Source: Faecalibacterium sp. UBA7177
GTDB lineage: Bacteria > Bacillota > Clostridia > Oscillospirales > Ruminococcaceae
DNA length: 6,864 nucleotides
Direction: 5' to 3'
NCBI GenBank assembly: GCA_002491225.1
Contig: DKVN01000008.1
Location: 1 to 6,864 of the forward strand
Positions 1-5,745 of the stretch are shown here, in pieces; within the stretch, counting starts at the first letter, position 1; each line of letters opens with the position of its first letter. The notes beneath the pieces were generated by a model. It saw only the letters and a list, made by a program, of their open reading frames with translations. It was not told where the DNA came from and did not search any database. Made by a program: the position numbers and the translations under genes.

Positions 1-293
1 AGGCCGTGCTTTTCGATCCGCTCGCAGCAGATCTCGAACGCCTTCTTCTCGTCGGCGCGGTTCTGCTGCATCCGGCGCACGTCCACGCTGTCGGCCATCC
101 GGGTCACGCTCTTCAGCGCCTTGGTCACCGCTGAGTCGGGCAGCTCCCGAATCTCGGTCACCGCCTCGCCGCACTCGGTGCCGCGGGCGGTCTGCACGAT
201 CACGTGGTCGCCCTTGTGGATCTCGAGGCCCGCGGGGTCAAAATAGTAGCTTTTTCCGCCCTCTTTGAAGCGGATGGATACGACCTTTTTCAT
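1..293 (-). CDS. ricT: RicT/YaaT (PSP1-domain protein), N-terminal part, cut by window edge
   Basis: The first 97 codons are present; the rest lies beyond the left edge. The protein begins MKKVVSIRFKEGGKSYYFDP and carries the features of the PSP1/YaaT family: a KxYYFDP motif near residues 14-20, a VIVQTARGTECGEV block at 31-44, and an EKKAFEICCERIEKHGL block at 81-97. In Bacillus subtilis RicT acts with RicA and RicF in an Fe-S-containing complex that modulates RNase Y cleavage and sporulation/competence signalling; that role is carried over from the family. The ATG at 291-293 is the best start because the family N-terminus begins exactly here. Its ribosome binding site is weak (AGGGA about 11 nt upstream). 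A 162-bp gap (294-455) separates it from holB, whereas in Bacillus the two genes abut. I see no clear promoter or terminator in that gap, only GC-rich hairpin potential around 407-437. The Cys-rich part of the family lies outside the window. Confidence 0.9.
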   Translation of the reverse strand, partial: MKKVVSIRFKEGGKSYYFDPAGLEIHKGDHVIVQTARGTECGEAVTEIRELPDSAVTKALKSVTRMADSVDVRRMQQNRADEKKAFEICCERIEKHG

Positions 294-455
294 ACCAATG
301 GTTCCCTGTGCCGCTGCCGCAGGCGGTCGATGTGTCACATCCCCGCCCGCGGCTAAGATCAGGCGGAGGCTCAAAAAGGAAAGGGGGGCGTTGAATCCGC
401 GCGGTCAAGCGCCCGCAGGCGACCAGCTGTCGCGCTTTTGGCAAAATCCGCGCCC

Positions 456-1502
456 CTACGGCCTTGCCAGCGCGATGGCGAGGTTCGCCAGCACCAGCTT
501 GCGGCTGACATTGCCCGCCAGCGCCGCGGCGGCGTCCTGGGCCAGCCGGGCCAGCCGCGCCGCCTTTTGGGGGGGCAGGCCGAGCTCCGGCGCAGCCATG
601 CGCGCCGCCGCCGAGCCAATACAGGCAAGATCCGCCAGCAGCGGCCCGACCGGGTCCGCCGCAGCGGGTTCCGCCGCCGTGGTCACGGCCGCCGAAACCG
701 CCGCCCCGCTGCCTTTCACCGCCGCCGCCCGCCTGCCCGCCGCCTTTTTGGCGGGCTCGGGCGGCTTTTTGTCCGCCGGTTTGGGCTTTTTCGCGCTCTC
801 GTAGGCGGCCAGCGCCGTCAGCAGCGGGTACTCCTGCCCCTTGGCGGCAAGGCCCGCGATCCGCAGCGCGTCGGTCAGCACCGCCCCGCGGGCGGGGTCG
901 CGCAGGGCATCCGCCGCCTTGCCGATCTGCCCCGCATACAGGGCGGCCAGCCGCTCGGGGGCCAGCTGCCCGGCCGCGCCGGGGCAGTTTTTGCGCAGCC
1001 AGGCCGCGCACGCGGCCTCGCTCACCGGGGCGAGCGCGTACACCGCGCACCGGCTGCGGATGGTGCCCAGCACCGCCGCCGAGCTGGCCGCGGTCAGCAC
1101 AAAGAGCACCCCCTCGGGCGGCTCCTCGATGATCTTGAGCAGGGCGTTGCCGCTGGCGGCGTTGAGATGCTCGGCGCCGTAGAGGATCACCACCCGGCCC
1201 GCCGCACTCAGGGCGGTGTCGTACACCCGGCGGCGCACCTCGCGCACCTGGTCGATCTTGATGACCCCCTGCACCCCCGCGCCCCGCACCTCGATGCACT
1301 CGCTGCTCTGGCCCGCCAGCACCGCCTCGGCGGCGGGGCCGCCCGAGGGGAAGAGCCGGTCCGCCGCGAGGCAGCGGGCTGCAAACCCGGCCCCGAGCCC
1401 CTTTTCGCCGCAGAGCAGGACACTGTGGGCCAACCGGTTCGCCGCCAGGGCGGCGGCGAGGTCGCGGCGCAGCGGCTCATTGCCGGCAAGGCGTTCCAGC
1501 AT
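456..1502 (-). CDS. holB: DNA polymerase III delta prime subunit (clamp loader)
   Basis: This 348-residue AAA+ protein matches delta prime, the subunit that with delta and tau/gamma opens and loads the sliding clamp. Visible landmarks: a degenerate P-loop GEKGLGAG at 32-39 in which the usual Lys is Ala; the AEHLNAASGNALLKIIEEPP block at 110-129 (Walker B/box region); the TIRSRC motif at 147-152 (the conserved SRC of clamp loaders); and the C-terminal collar helix ending in NVSRKLVLANLAIALAR. The zinc module normally formed by four Cys after the P-loop is missing: only C44 and C69 occur there. Residues about 235-283 form an Ala/Pro/Lys-rich low-complexity linker before the C-terminal domain. 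The ATG at 1500-1502 shares one base with the darA stop (TGATG), which suggests translational coupling. A GTG one codon upstream is possible, and no strong ribosome binding site separates them. It is likely transcribed from the darA promoter. Confidence 0.93.
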   Translation of the reverse strand: MLERLAGNEPLRRDLAAALAANRLAHSVLLCGEKGLGAGFAARCLAADRLFPSGGPAAEAVLAGQSSECIEVRGAGVQGVIKIDQVREVRRRVYDTALSAAGRVVILYGAEHLNAASGNALLKIIEEPPEGVLFVLTAASSAAVLGTIRSRCAVYALAPVSEAACAAWLRKNCPGAAGQLAPERLAALYAGQIGKAADALRDPARGAVLTDALRIAGLAAKGQEYPLLTALAAYESAKKPKPADKKPPEPAKKAAGRRAAAVKGSGAAVSAAVTTAAEPAAADPVGPLLADLACIGSAAARMAAPELGLPPQKAARLARLAQDAAAALAGNVSRKLVLANLAIALARP

Positions 1503-1825
1503 CACAGCTTTTCAAACCGCTCCACGTCGATCACAAAAACGGTCGCGCCGCCCACCGTCACCTGCAGCGGCACGGCGGTGGCCACCCCCATGCCGTAGCT
1601 GGAGGTGCTGGGCACCACCTCGGTGCGCTGCTTGCAGCAGCTGGAGATGATCTCGATGCACCTGTCCACCCGCTGATCCTCGGTGCCGATCAGCAGGGTC
1701 ATGTTGCCGGCCATCAAAAAGCCGCCGGTGGTCGAGAGGCGGGTCACCGAGTAGCCCCCCTTGATCAGGGCCGAGCAGACGGCCTTGGAATCCTCTTTGT
1801 TGACGATGGCAGTCACCAATTTCAT
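1502..1825 (-). CDS. darA: Cyclic-di-AMP receptor DarA (PstA/YaaQ family)
   Basis: A 107-residue PII-like signalling protein. It matches DarA/PstA along its length: MKLVTAIVN at the start, STTGGFLMAGN at 31-41 and GTEDQRV at 47-53, both conserved in the ligand-binding region, and VGGATVFVIDVERFEKL at the end. Members bind cyclic di-AMP as trimers; the downstream partner is still unclear in the family. The start is the ATG at 1823-1825 because AGGTGA (1831-1836) lies 5 nt upstream. An in-frame GTG three codons earlier overlaps that ribosome binding site and is unlikely. The gene is followed at once by holB with a one-base overlap. In B. subtilis yaaR stands between these two genes; it is absent here. 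A convincing promoter lies just upstream. Confidence 0.95.
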   Translation of the reverse strand: MKLVTAIVNKEDSKAVCSALIKGGYSVTRLSTTGGFLMAGNMTLLIGTEDQRVDRCIEIISSCCKQRTEVVPSTSSYGMGVATAVPLQVTVGGATVFVIDVERFEKL

Positions 1826-1861
1826 CAAGATCACCTCATTCGATCGCTATGATAGATTTTT

Positions 1862-1877
1862 GCGGCCCGCAGGCCGC
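1862..1877 (-). promoter_or_regulatory. Hairpin in the darA mRNA leader
   Basis: GCGGCC and GGCCGC flank a 4-nt loop, giving a perfect 6-bp stem near the predicted 5' end of the darA transcript. It is followed in the transcript by AAAAAT rather than a T run, so it is not an intrinsic terminator. A 5'-end stabilising stem is the simplest reading. Confidence 0.4.
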
Positions 1878-1884
1878 TGTATCC

Positions 1885-1914
1885 AGTATACCACGCGATG
1901 GCCCAGCTTGACAA
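1885..1914 (-). promoter_or_regulatory. Sigma-A promoter for darA-holB
   Basis: Read leftward, TTGTCA (1909-1914) is followed after 18 bp by TATACT (1885-1890). A TG one base before the -10 box gives an extended -10 element. Transcription would begin near 1878, leaving a leader of about 50 nt before darA. It lies wholly in the 113-bp gap between the rhomboid-like gene and darA, so darA-holB can be transcribed independently of the genes upstream. Confidence 0.75.
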
Positions 1915-1938
1915 GAAATGCCGCGCGCTGCAAAACAC

Positions 1939-2586
1939 TCACTTCCACTGGTTTTTCCACTGCTGGCGGCGGCGGTAGTTGACCACGGCGCTGTGCGCGG
2001 TGTCCCACAGCTCCCGCCCAAAAAAGAGCAAAAAGCCCGCCATGCCTAAAATCAGGCTCACCTTGCCGGTGAGGCTGGCGGTCAGCAGCTGCCAGAGGTA
2101 GAGGGCGGCCGAGATCCAGCCCACCCACTTGACCTTGATCGGCAGCACAAAAAACAGCAGGATCTGCATGTCCGGGTAGAGCATCGCAAAGGCGAAAAAG
2201 AGCGAGAGGTTTAAGGCCGAGTTGCTCGCGCCGCCCACCAGCAGCGCCGCGGCGATCGAGCCCAGCATCCCCACCAGGTAAAAGACATTGAACCGGAAGC
2301 TGCCCCACTGCCGCTCGAGGCTGGTGCCGATGAGATAGTCAAAATACAGGTTGAGCGCCACGGTCAGCGGGCTGGTGGAGAGCGGCGGCAGAAAGATAAA
2401 GCTCACCAGCCGCCAGATCTGCCCGTGGGCCAGCCCGGCGCGGGTCAGGCTGAACAGGCTGTAGATGCGGTAGTCAAACAGCATCATCACCAGCCAGACG
2501 ATCAGCTGCCCGCCCACCACGATCAGCATCAGGTTGGGGATGTAGTACCGCCCATATTTGCGTTCCAGTTTGTCCAGTGTGTTCAT
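1939..2586 (-). CDS. Rhomboid-fold membrane protein, probable pseudoprotease
   Basis: This 215-residue protein has about six hydrophobic segments (roughly 16-37, 58-85, 97-118, 122-150, 152-172, 176-190) and a basic C-terminal tail (YRRRQQWKNQWK). Rhomboid-family hallmarks: GQIWRLVSFIFLPP at 55-68 (the WR motif after TM1) and the LERQWGSFRF block at 90-99 with the expected small-residue TM that follows. The catalytic GxSG motif reads GASN at 119-122. The last membrane segment (SLILGMAGFLLFFG) keeps the GxxG spacing but lacks the catalytic His. I infer a rhomboid-like scaffold or chaperone of the iRhom/Derlin kind rather than a protease. The start has a strong ribosome binding site, AAGGAGG at 2594-2600, 7 nt away. 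No terminator is visible before darA. Databases may label it a rhomboid protease. Confidence 0.75.
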   Translation of the reverse strand: MNTLDKLERKYGRYYIPNLMLIVVGGQLIVWLVMMLFDYRIYSLFSLTRAGLAHGQIWRLVSFIFLPPLSTSPLTVALNLYFDYLIGTSLERQWGSFRFNVFYLVGMLGSIAAALLVGGASNSALNLSLFFAFAMLYPDMQILLFFVLPIKVKWVGWISAALYLWQLLTASLTGKVSLILGMAGFLLFFGRELWDTAHSAVVNYRRRQQWKNQWK

Positions 2587-3003
2587 TCGTCCGCCTCCTT
2601 CGCCGCGCCGCGGCGCAAAAAATCTGAAATGTTGCAGCGTTGAGCGGCGCGTTGCCCTAAAAGGCTGCCGCCGCCCGCCGTGGGATGCCCTGCAAAGCGC
2701 CCAAAAGATAGAAACTTGTTGTATTTCGCCGGGCCCTCCCGCGGCCCTTATTCTTGCAAAGGGGGTTCAACTGTTTGGAATTCTTTTGCCCTCCGCCGCA
2801 CCCTGCGGTGGAAAAGTTGGGCCCAACAAGGGCGGTTTTTAACACTTTCCACAGAGTTTTCAACATTCCCCCGCCGCCCGGCGGGTTATACACGCCGTAA
2901 TCCGCCCGAAATATCCGGGGAAATTCTTTCCAGCCAAAGCCCTGTCCATGGAGAAAACGCTCGATTTTTTGCCGCCCGGCCTGCCGCCCGGCGCGCCGCC
3001 CGG
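2587..3003. other. 417-bp non-coding region between the YitT-family and rhomboid-like genes
   Basis: No gene is supported here; the open frames on both strands show no family resemblance. It is noticeably richer in A/T than the flanking genes between about 2700 and 2865. It holds several inverted repeats: GCGCCGCGGCGC at 2605-2616; an 8-bp stem at about 2792-2810; the perfect palindrome GTTGGGCCCAAC at 2816-2827; and CCCGCC/GGCGGG around 2870-2885. It also holds a group of weak DnaA-box-like 9-mers (2807-2894) and a 12-bp tandem repeat at the YitT stop codon. I found no clear promoter for the rhomboid-like gene and no classical terminator. Confidence 0.6.
2807..2894. other. Cluster of weak DnaA-box-like sequences
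   Basis: Compared with TTATCCACA, four 9-mers each match 7 of 9: TTTTCCACC (leftward strand, 2807-2815), CTTTCCACA (2845-2853), TTTTCAACA (2857-2865) and TTATACACG (2886-2894). TTTTTAACA (2836-2844) matches 6. None is perfect. The arrangement resembles the TGTTGAAAAC/TGTGGAAA runs found in Firmicutes origins, but dnaA is not adjacent. It could be a minor DnaA-binding locus, an origin-proximal remnant, or chance. Confidence 0.25.
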
Positions 3004-3006
3004 TCA
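2971..3006. repeat. Three tandem 12-bp repeats at the end of the YitT-family gene
   Basis: The unit GCCGCCCGG plus three variable bases occurs at 2971-2982, 2983-2994 and 2995-3006. The third unit contains the stop codon of the YitT-family gene. It looks like slippage expansion at the 3' boundary of the gene. Confidence 0.7.
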
Positions 3007-3897
3007 ACCGCCCCGCTGATCCGGCTTCTTGTCCGGCAGCTCCGGGGGCTGAAAGCCCTCCCCGAACAGCTCGCTCGCCTCGCAGATCATCACCATCGCG
3101 CGCGGGTCCACCGCGTGGGCGGCGGTGCGCACCCGGGCCACCTCGGCCTTGCCGCAGGCGCAGAGCACCGTCTCAAGCGCCCTGCCCGAGTAGCTGCCCA
3201 CCGCCGGGATCAGGGTCGCCCCGCGGTTCACCGCGTCGCTGATGGCGCGGGCCACCGCGCTGCCGTCGCTGGTCACGATCAGGGCCAGCTTGCCGCCGCC
3301 CGCGCCGTAGACGATCCGGTCCATCACGATGGTCGAGGCGAACACCGCCACCATGCCGTAGAGCACCGAGTCGATGTCCCCAAAGGCGAAGTAGCCGGTC
3401 AGGATCACCGCCCCGTCCAAAAAGAGGGTGATCTGCCCAAAGCTCATGTGGGGGGCCCGCCGCCGGATGGCATAGAGCAGAAAATCCACCCCGCCGGTCG
3501 AGGAGCCCCGCAGATAGATGATGGCCAGCCCCGCGCCCAGGCAAACGCCGGTAAACACCGCCGCCAGCAGCCGGTTGCCCTCGTACACCGCGAAATGCGG
3601 AAAAACGAGGTCCAGCATGATGGTCGAGATCAAGATGGTGCGCAGGCTCTTGAACAAAAAGGTGCGGTTGAGCACCTTGCGGCTCACCAGCAGGATCGGC
3701 AGGTTGAGCACCACGCTCACGATGCCCACCGGCCAGCCGGTAAAGTGGTTGCAGATCAGCGCAAGGCCGGACACCCCGCCCGGCGCAAACGCCCCCTTGA
3801 GCGCAAAGGTGTAAACGCCGAGGGCGTACAGGATACTGCCGCCAATGTCGTAGAGGGTATCCAGGGCAAACTCGCGCAGGGCGCTCTTATTTTTCAA
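3004..3897 (-). CDS. YitT/DUF2179 family membrane protein
   Basis: This 297-residue protein has five to six N-terminal membrane segments followed by a soluble domain. Family landmarks: APGGVSGLA at 38-46, GSSTGGVDFL at 131-140, GDIDSVLYG at 173-181, and the C-terminal DUF2179 domain (about 205-282) with RGATLIPAVGSYSG and a closing DPRAMVMICEASELFGEGF. The last 15 residues are a polar Pro/Lys/Asp tail. The molecular function of YitT proteins is not established; transport has been proposed. The start codon is TTG (3895-3897), chosen because AAGGAGG (3905-3911) lies 7 nt upstream and the family N-terminus begins here. It lies 69 bp downstream of mgtE with no terminator between, so co-transcription with mgtE is likely. 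Confidence 0.92.
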   Translation of the reverse strand: MKNKSALREFALDTLYDIGGSILYALGVYTFALKGAFAPGGVSGLALICNHFTGWPVGIVSVVLNLPILLVSRKVLNRTFLFKSLRTILISTIMLDLVFPHFAVYEGNRLLAAVFTGVCLGAGLAIIYLRGSSTGGVDFLLYAIRRRAPHMSFGQITLFLDGAVILTGYFAFGDIDSVLYGMVAVFASTIVMDRIVYGAGGGKLALIVTSDGSAVARAISDAVNRGATLIPAVGSYSGRALETVLCACGKAEVARVRTAAHAVDPRAMVMICEASELFGEGFQPPELPDKKPDQRGG

Positions 3898-3932
3898 AAA
3901 ATAGCCTCCTTTGGCAGTCAGGCGATTCTCCC

Positions 3933-3972
3933 CCCGCGGCGCGCCGTCAGCTCCCGCGGCGCACCGTCAGCT
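3933..3972. repeat. Tandem 20-bp duplication at the mgtE stop codon
   Basis: Two adjacent 20-bp units, 3933-3952 and 3953-3972, differ at one base (G at 3943, A at 3963). The second contains the mgtE stop codon and the codons just before it. The first is a non-coding copy in the gap before the YitT-family gene. Confidence 0.85.
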
Positions 3973-5304
3973 GATCTGGAACATCCGGGTGGCGATGCTG
4001 AAATAGATGGTGATGGCGCAGGCGTCCACGATGGTGGTGATAAAGGGGGAGGCCATCAGGGCGGGGTCCAGCCCCACCCGCTGCACCAGCAGCGGCAGGC
4101 TGCAGCCGATCAGCTTGGCGATCAGGATCGCCAAAACCAATGTCACGCTGATCAGCACCGCCAGCCGCAGGTCGCGGTACATGACAAAGATGCGCAGCCC
4201 GTTGGCCGCCGCCAGCACCAGCCCCACCAGCAGCGCCACCCGCGCCTCCTTGAAAATCACCCGCAGGATGTCCGCCGGGCGGATATCGCCCAGCGCCAGC
4301 CCGCGCACCATCAAAGTGCTGCTCTGGTTGCCGCAGTTGCCGCTGGTGTCCATCAGCATCGGGATAAACGAGACCAGCAGCGGCAGGGCCGCAAAGGCGT
4401 TTTCGTAGTGGGTGATGATCATGCCGGTAAAGGTGGCGCTCAGCATCAAAATCAGCAGCCAGGGGATGCGGGAGCGCGCGTGGGCCCAGACGCTGGTGGA
4501 AAAGTAGCTGTCCTCGGGCGGGGCGGCGATGGCAGCCATCTTCTGGATGTCCTCGGTGGCCTCCTCGATCAAAACGTCCGAGGCATCGTCCAGGGTGACG
4601 ATGCCCACCATAAAGCCCTCGCTGTCCACCACCGGCATGGCCATAAAGCCGTAGCGGTTCATCTCGTTGGCCACAAACTCCTTGTCGTCGGTCACCTGCA
4701 CCCGGATGACGTTCTCGTCCATCAGCTCGTCGATCGAATCGTCCGGGTTTGCCAGCAGCAGGTCCCGCGCGGTGACGACCCCCTCCAGCCGGTTGCGCTC
4801 GACCACATAGCAGATGTACACCGTCTCGGCCTGCTCGCCCTGCCGCCGGATGGCGGTGAAGGCGTCGGCCACCGTGGTGCCCCGGCGCAGCCGCACATAC
4901 TCGGGGGTCATGATGCTGCCCGCCGAGTCGGCCGGGTAGGTGAGCAGCCGGTTCAGGGCGTCCCGGGTGTGCGGGTCGGATCGGCTCAGCACCCGCTTGA
5001 CCACGCTGACCGGCATCTCCTCCAAAAGGTCGGCCGCGTCGTCCAGCGCCATCTGCTCCAGCGCGCTGGTCAGCTCGGCATCGCTGAACGCCTCCACCAT
5101 CTCGCTGCGGGCGTCGTTGTCCAGATACGCGAAGGTCTCGGCCGCGACATCCTTTTTCATCAGCCGAAAGACCAAGAGGCGCTGGCGCAGGTCCATCTCC
5201 TCCAGCATCTCGGCCAGGTCGGCGGGCTGCATGTCCTCGGTGGCCTCGCGCAGCTGCCGGTAGCTTTTTTCGTCCAGCAGCTGTAAAATCTGTTCCTTTT
5301 CCAT
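3967..5304 (-). CDS. mgtE: Magnesium channel/transporter MgtE
   Basis: This 445-residue protein has the full MgtE architecture. The N-domain (about 1-125) is a helical, acidic superhelix. Two CBS domains follow (about 133-195 and 197-255), opening with AGSIMTPEYV at 128-137. A plug helix leads to five membrane segments (about 280-440). Pore signatures are intact: the FIPMLMDTSGNCGNQSSTLMVRGLALGDI block at 313-341, DPALMASPF at 413-421, and TTIVDA at 423-428, whose Asp427 corresponds to the ion-selective Asp of the family. It imports Mg2+ at the cytoplasmic membrane; in characterised MgtE the N and CBS domains bind Mg2+ and close the pore when the ion is plentiful. The ATG at 5302-5304 has GGAGG at 5312-5316, 7 nt away. 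It heads a probable operon with the YitT-family gene and is preceded by a long structured leader. Confidence 0.96.
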   Translation of the reverse strand: MEKEQILQLLDEKSYRQLREATEDMQPADLAEMLEEMDLRQRLLVFRLMKKDVAAETFAYLDNDARSEMVEAFSDAELTSALEQMALDDAADLLEEMPVSVVKRVLSRSDPHTRDALNRLLTYPADSAGSIMTPEYVRLRRGTTVADAFTAIRRQGEQAETVYICYVVERNRLEGVVTARDLLLANPDDSIDELMDENVIRVQVTDDKEFVANEMNRYGFMAMPVVDSEGFMVGIVTLDDASDVLIEEATEDIQKMAAIAAPPEDSYFSTSVWAHARSRIPWLLILMLSATFTGMIITHYENAFAALPLLVSFIPMLMDTSGNCGNQSSTLMVRGLALGDIRPADILRVIFKEARVALLVGLVLAAANGLRIFVMYRDLRLAVLISVTLVLAILIAKLIGCSLPLLVQRVGLDPALMASPFITTIVDACAITIYFSIATRMFQIS

Positions 5305-5610
5305 TCGGTTGCCTCCTCTGCTTGTCCCCGCGCGGGGCCCGGCGGGGCCGGGCGCGCGGGTGAGGCCAAACAGGCAGCAGGCGCAAAGGGAGCGGCGGGT
5401 CAGCCGCGGGCGGTCAGCGCAAAACGGGACGCAAACGCCGCGGGTCCACGCAGGGGGCGGGTGCTGCCGGTTGGTCGGTTGATTCTGGGACTACTGCTTG
5501 GGTCCACGCGGCTTCACCTCACCTTGTCCATCAAAATTTTCGTCCAGCCATAAAACACGGGCCGGATGCTGCGCGCCCCAACCGGCCCGGCCGACTGGGG
5601 CGCACCTATA
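5305..5610 (-). promoter_or_regulatory. About 305-nt structured 5' leader of mgtE
   Basis: The promoter at 5616-5645 would start transcription about 305 nt before mgtE, in a stretch with no credible gene. In transcript order: a strong hairpin with 8-bp arms GCGCCCCA/TGGGGCGC near the 5' end (about 5572-5605); a nested structure in which GCCGCG (5507-5512) pairs with CGCGGC (5437-5442) and GCAG (5494-5497) with CTGC (5450-5453), both internal-loop strands containing TGGACC; and a GC-rich hairpin just before the ribosome binding site. Firmicutes mgtE genes are often controlled by the M-box Mg2+ riboswitch. I see AGGTGAGG at 5516-5523 as in the M-box core, but the rest does not convincingly match. 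The leader may be a divergent M-box or another regulatory RNA. Confidence 0.45.
5308..5371 (-). promoter_or_regulatory. GC-rich hairpin that can hide the mgtE ribosome binding site
   Basis: In the transcript, CCCGCGCG (5353-5360) pairs with CGCGCGGG (5327-5334), enclosing CCCGGC-CCC-GCCGGG. The outer flanks can extend the pairing: GTT plus GCCTC (5362-5371, with a 2-nt bulge) is complementary to GAGGCAAC (5308-5315), which contains most of the ribosome binding site. No T run follows, so this is not an intrinsic terminator. Translational control of mgtE is the inference. Confidence 0.4.
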
Positions 5611-5615
5611 TGCTT

Positions 5616-5634
5616 AGTATACTCTTTTTGTAAA
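5616..5634 (-). repeat. GTATAC-centred repeat, copy 1 (inside the mgtE promoter)
   Basis: Read leftward it is TTTACAAAAAGAGTATACT. It matches copy 2 (6367-6384) except for one extra base, and is inverted relative to copies 2 and 3. Only one arm resembles the others; the second arm here is not symmetrical. The GTATAC core (5617-5622) includes most of the mgtE -10 box. It may be a degenerate recombinase site or just an AT-rich promoter. Confidence 0.4.
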
Positions 5635-5645
5635 GGTCATGTCAA
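5616..5645 (-). promoter_or_regulatory. Strong sigma-A promoter for mgtE
   Basis: Read leftward, a consensus TTGACA (5640-5645) is followed after 18 bp by TATACT (5616-5621). The predicted start is near 5609. It faces away from the recombinase promoter; the two -35 regions are about 32 bp apart, making a compact divergent control region. Confidence 0.8.
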
Positions 5646-5677
5646 CGAAAACCCCGCCGCGAACTCCCCCCGCCCGC

Positions 5678-5706
5678 GTGCCGTGCGCATCCTGTCGTTT
5701 TATAAT
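5678..5706 (+). promoter_or_regulatory. Promoter for the recombinase
   Basis: A perfect TATAAT (5701-5706) has GTGCCG 17 bp upstream (5678-5683), a poor -35 box. The start would be near 5713, giving a leader of about 33 nt. The weak -35 suggests low or activator-dependent expression, as is common for site-specific recombinases. Confidence 0.55.
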
Positions 5707-5745
5707 GGTTTTGGCAGAACAGAGCAACACAGGGAGGGGCGGCGT

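Noticed and set aside
1503..1505. GTG as the holB start
   Set aside because: It is possible, but the adjacent ATG overlaps the darA stop in the usual TGATG arrangement; the difference is one residue.
238..1598. Long open frames on both strands over holB
   Set aside because: They translate to Arg/Gly/Ala-rich sequence without recognisable domains, while the frame at 456-1502 has clear clamp-loader motifs.
2680..5286. An 868-codon open frame on the + strand
   Set aside because: It is antisense to the YitT-family gene and mgtE, its protein is His/Gln/Gly/Arg-rich with no family resemblance, and it starts in non-coding DNA. It is a by-product of GC-rich codon use on the opposite strand.
5420..5455. 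T-box-like sequence in the mgtE leader (TGGACCCGCGG followed by CGTCCC)
   Set aside because: It is one base from the TGGAACCGCG core, but there is no Stem I with specifier loop, no terminator with a T run, and mgtE is not an amino-acid gene.
5455..5512. A tRNA-like GGTTGATTC stretch on the + strand
   Set aside because: No acceptor stem, D-arm or anticodon arm can be built around it.
5566..5745. Upstream extension of the recombinase frame
   Set aside because: The extension spans both promoters and is unlike the family; the ATG at 5746 has a good ribosome binding site and gives the standard YxRVS N-terminus.
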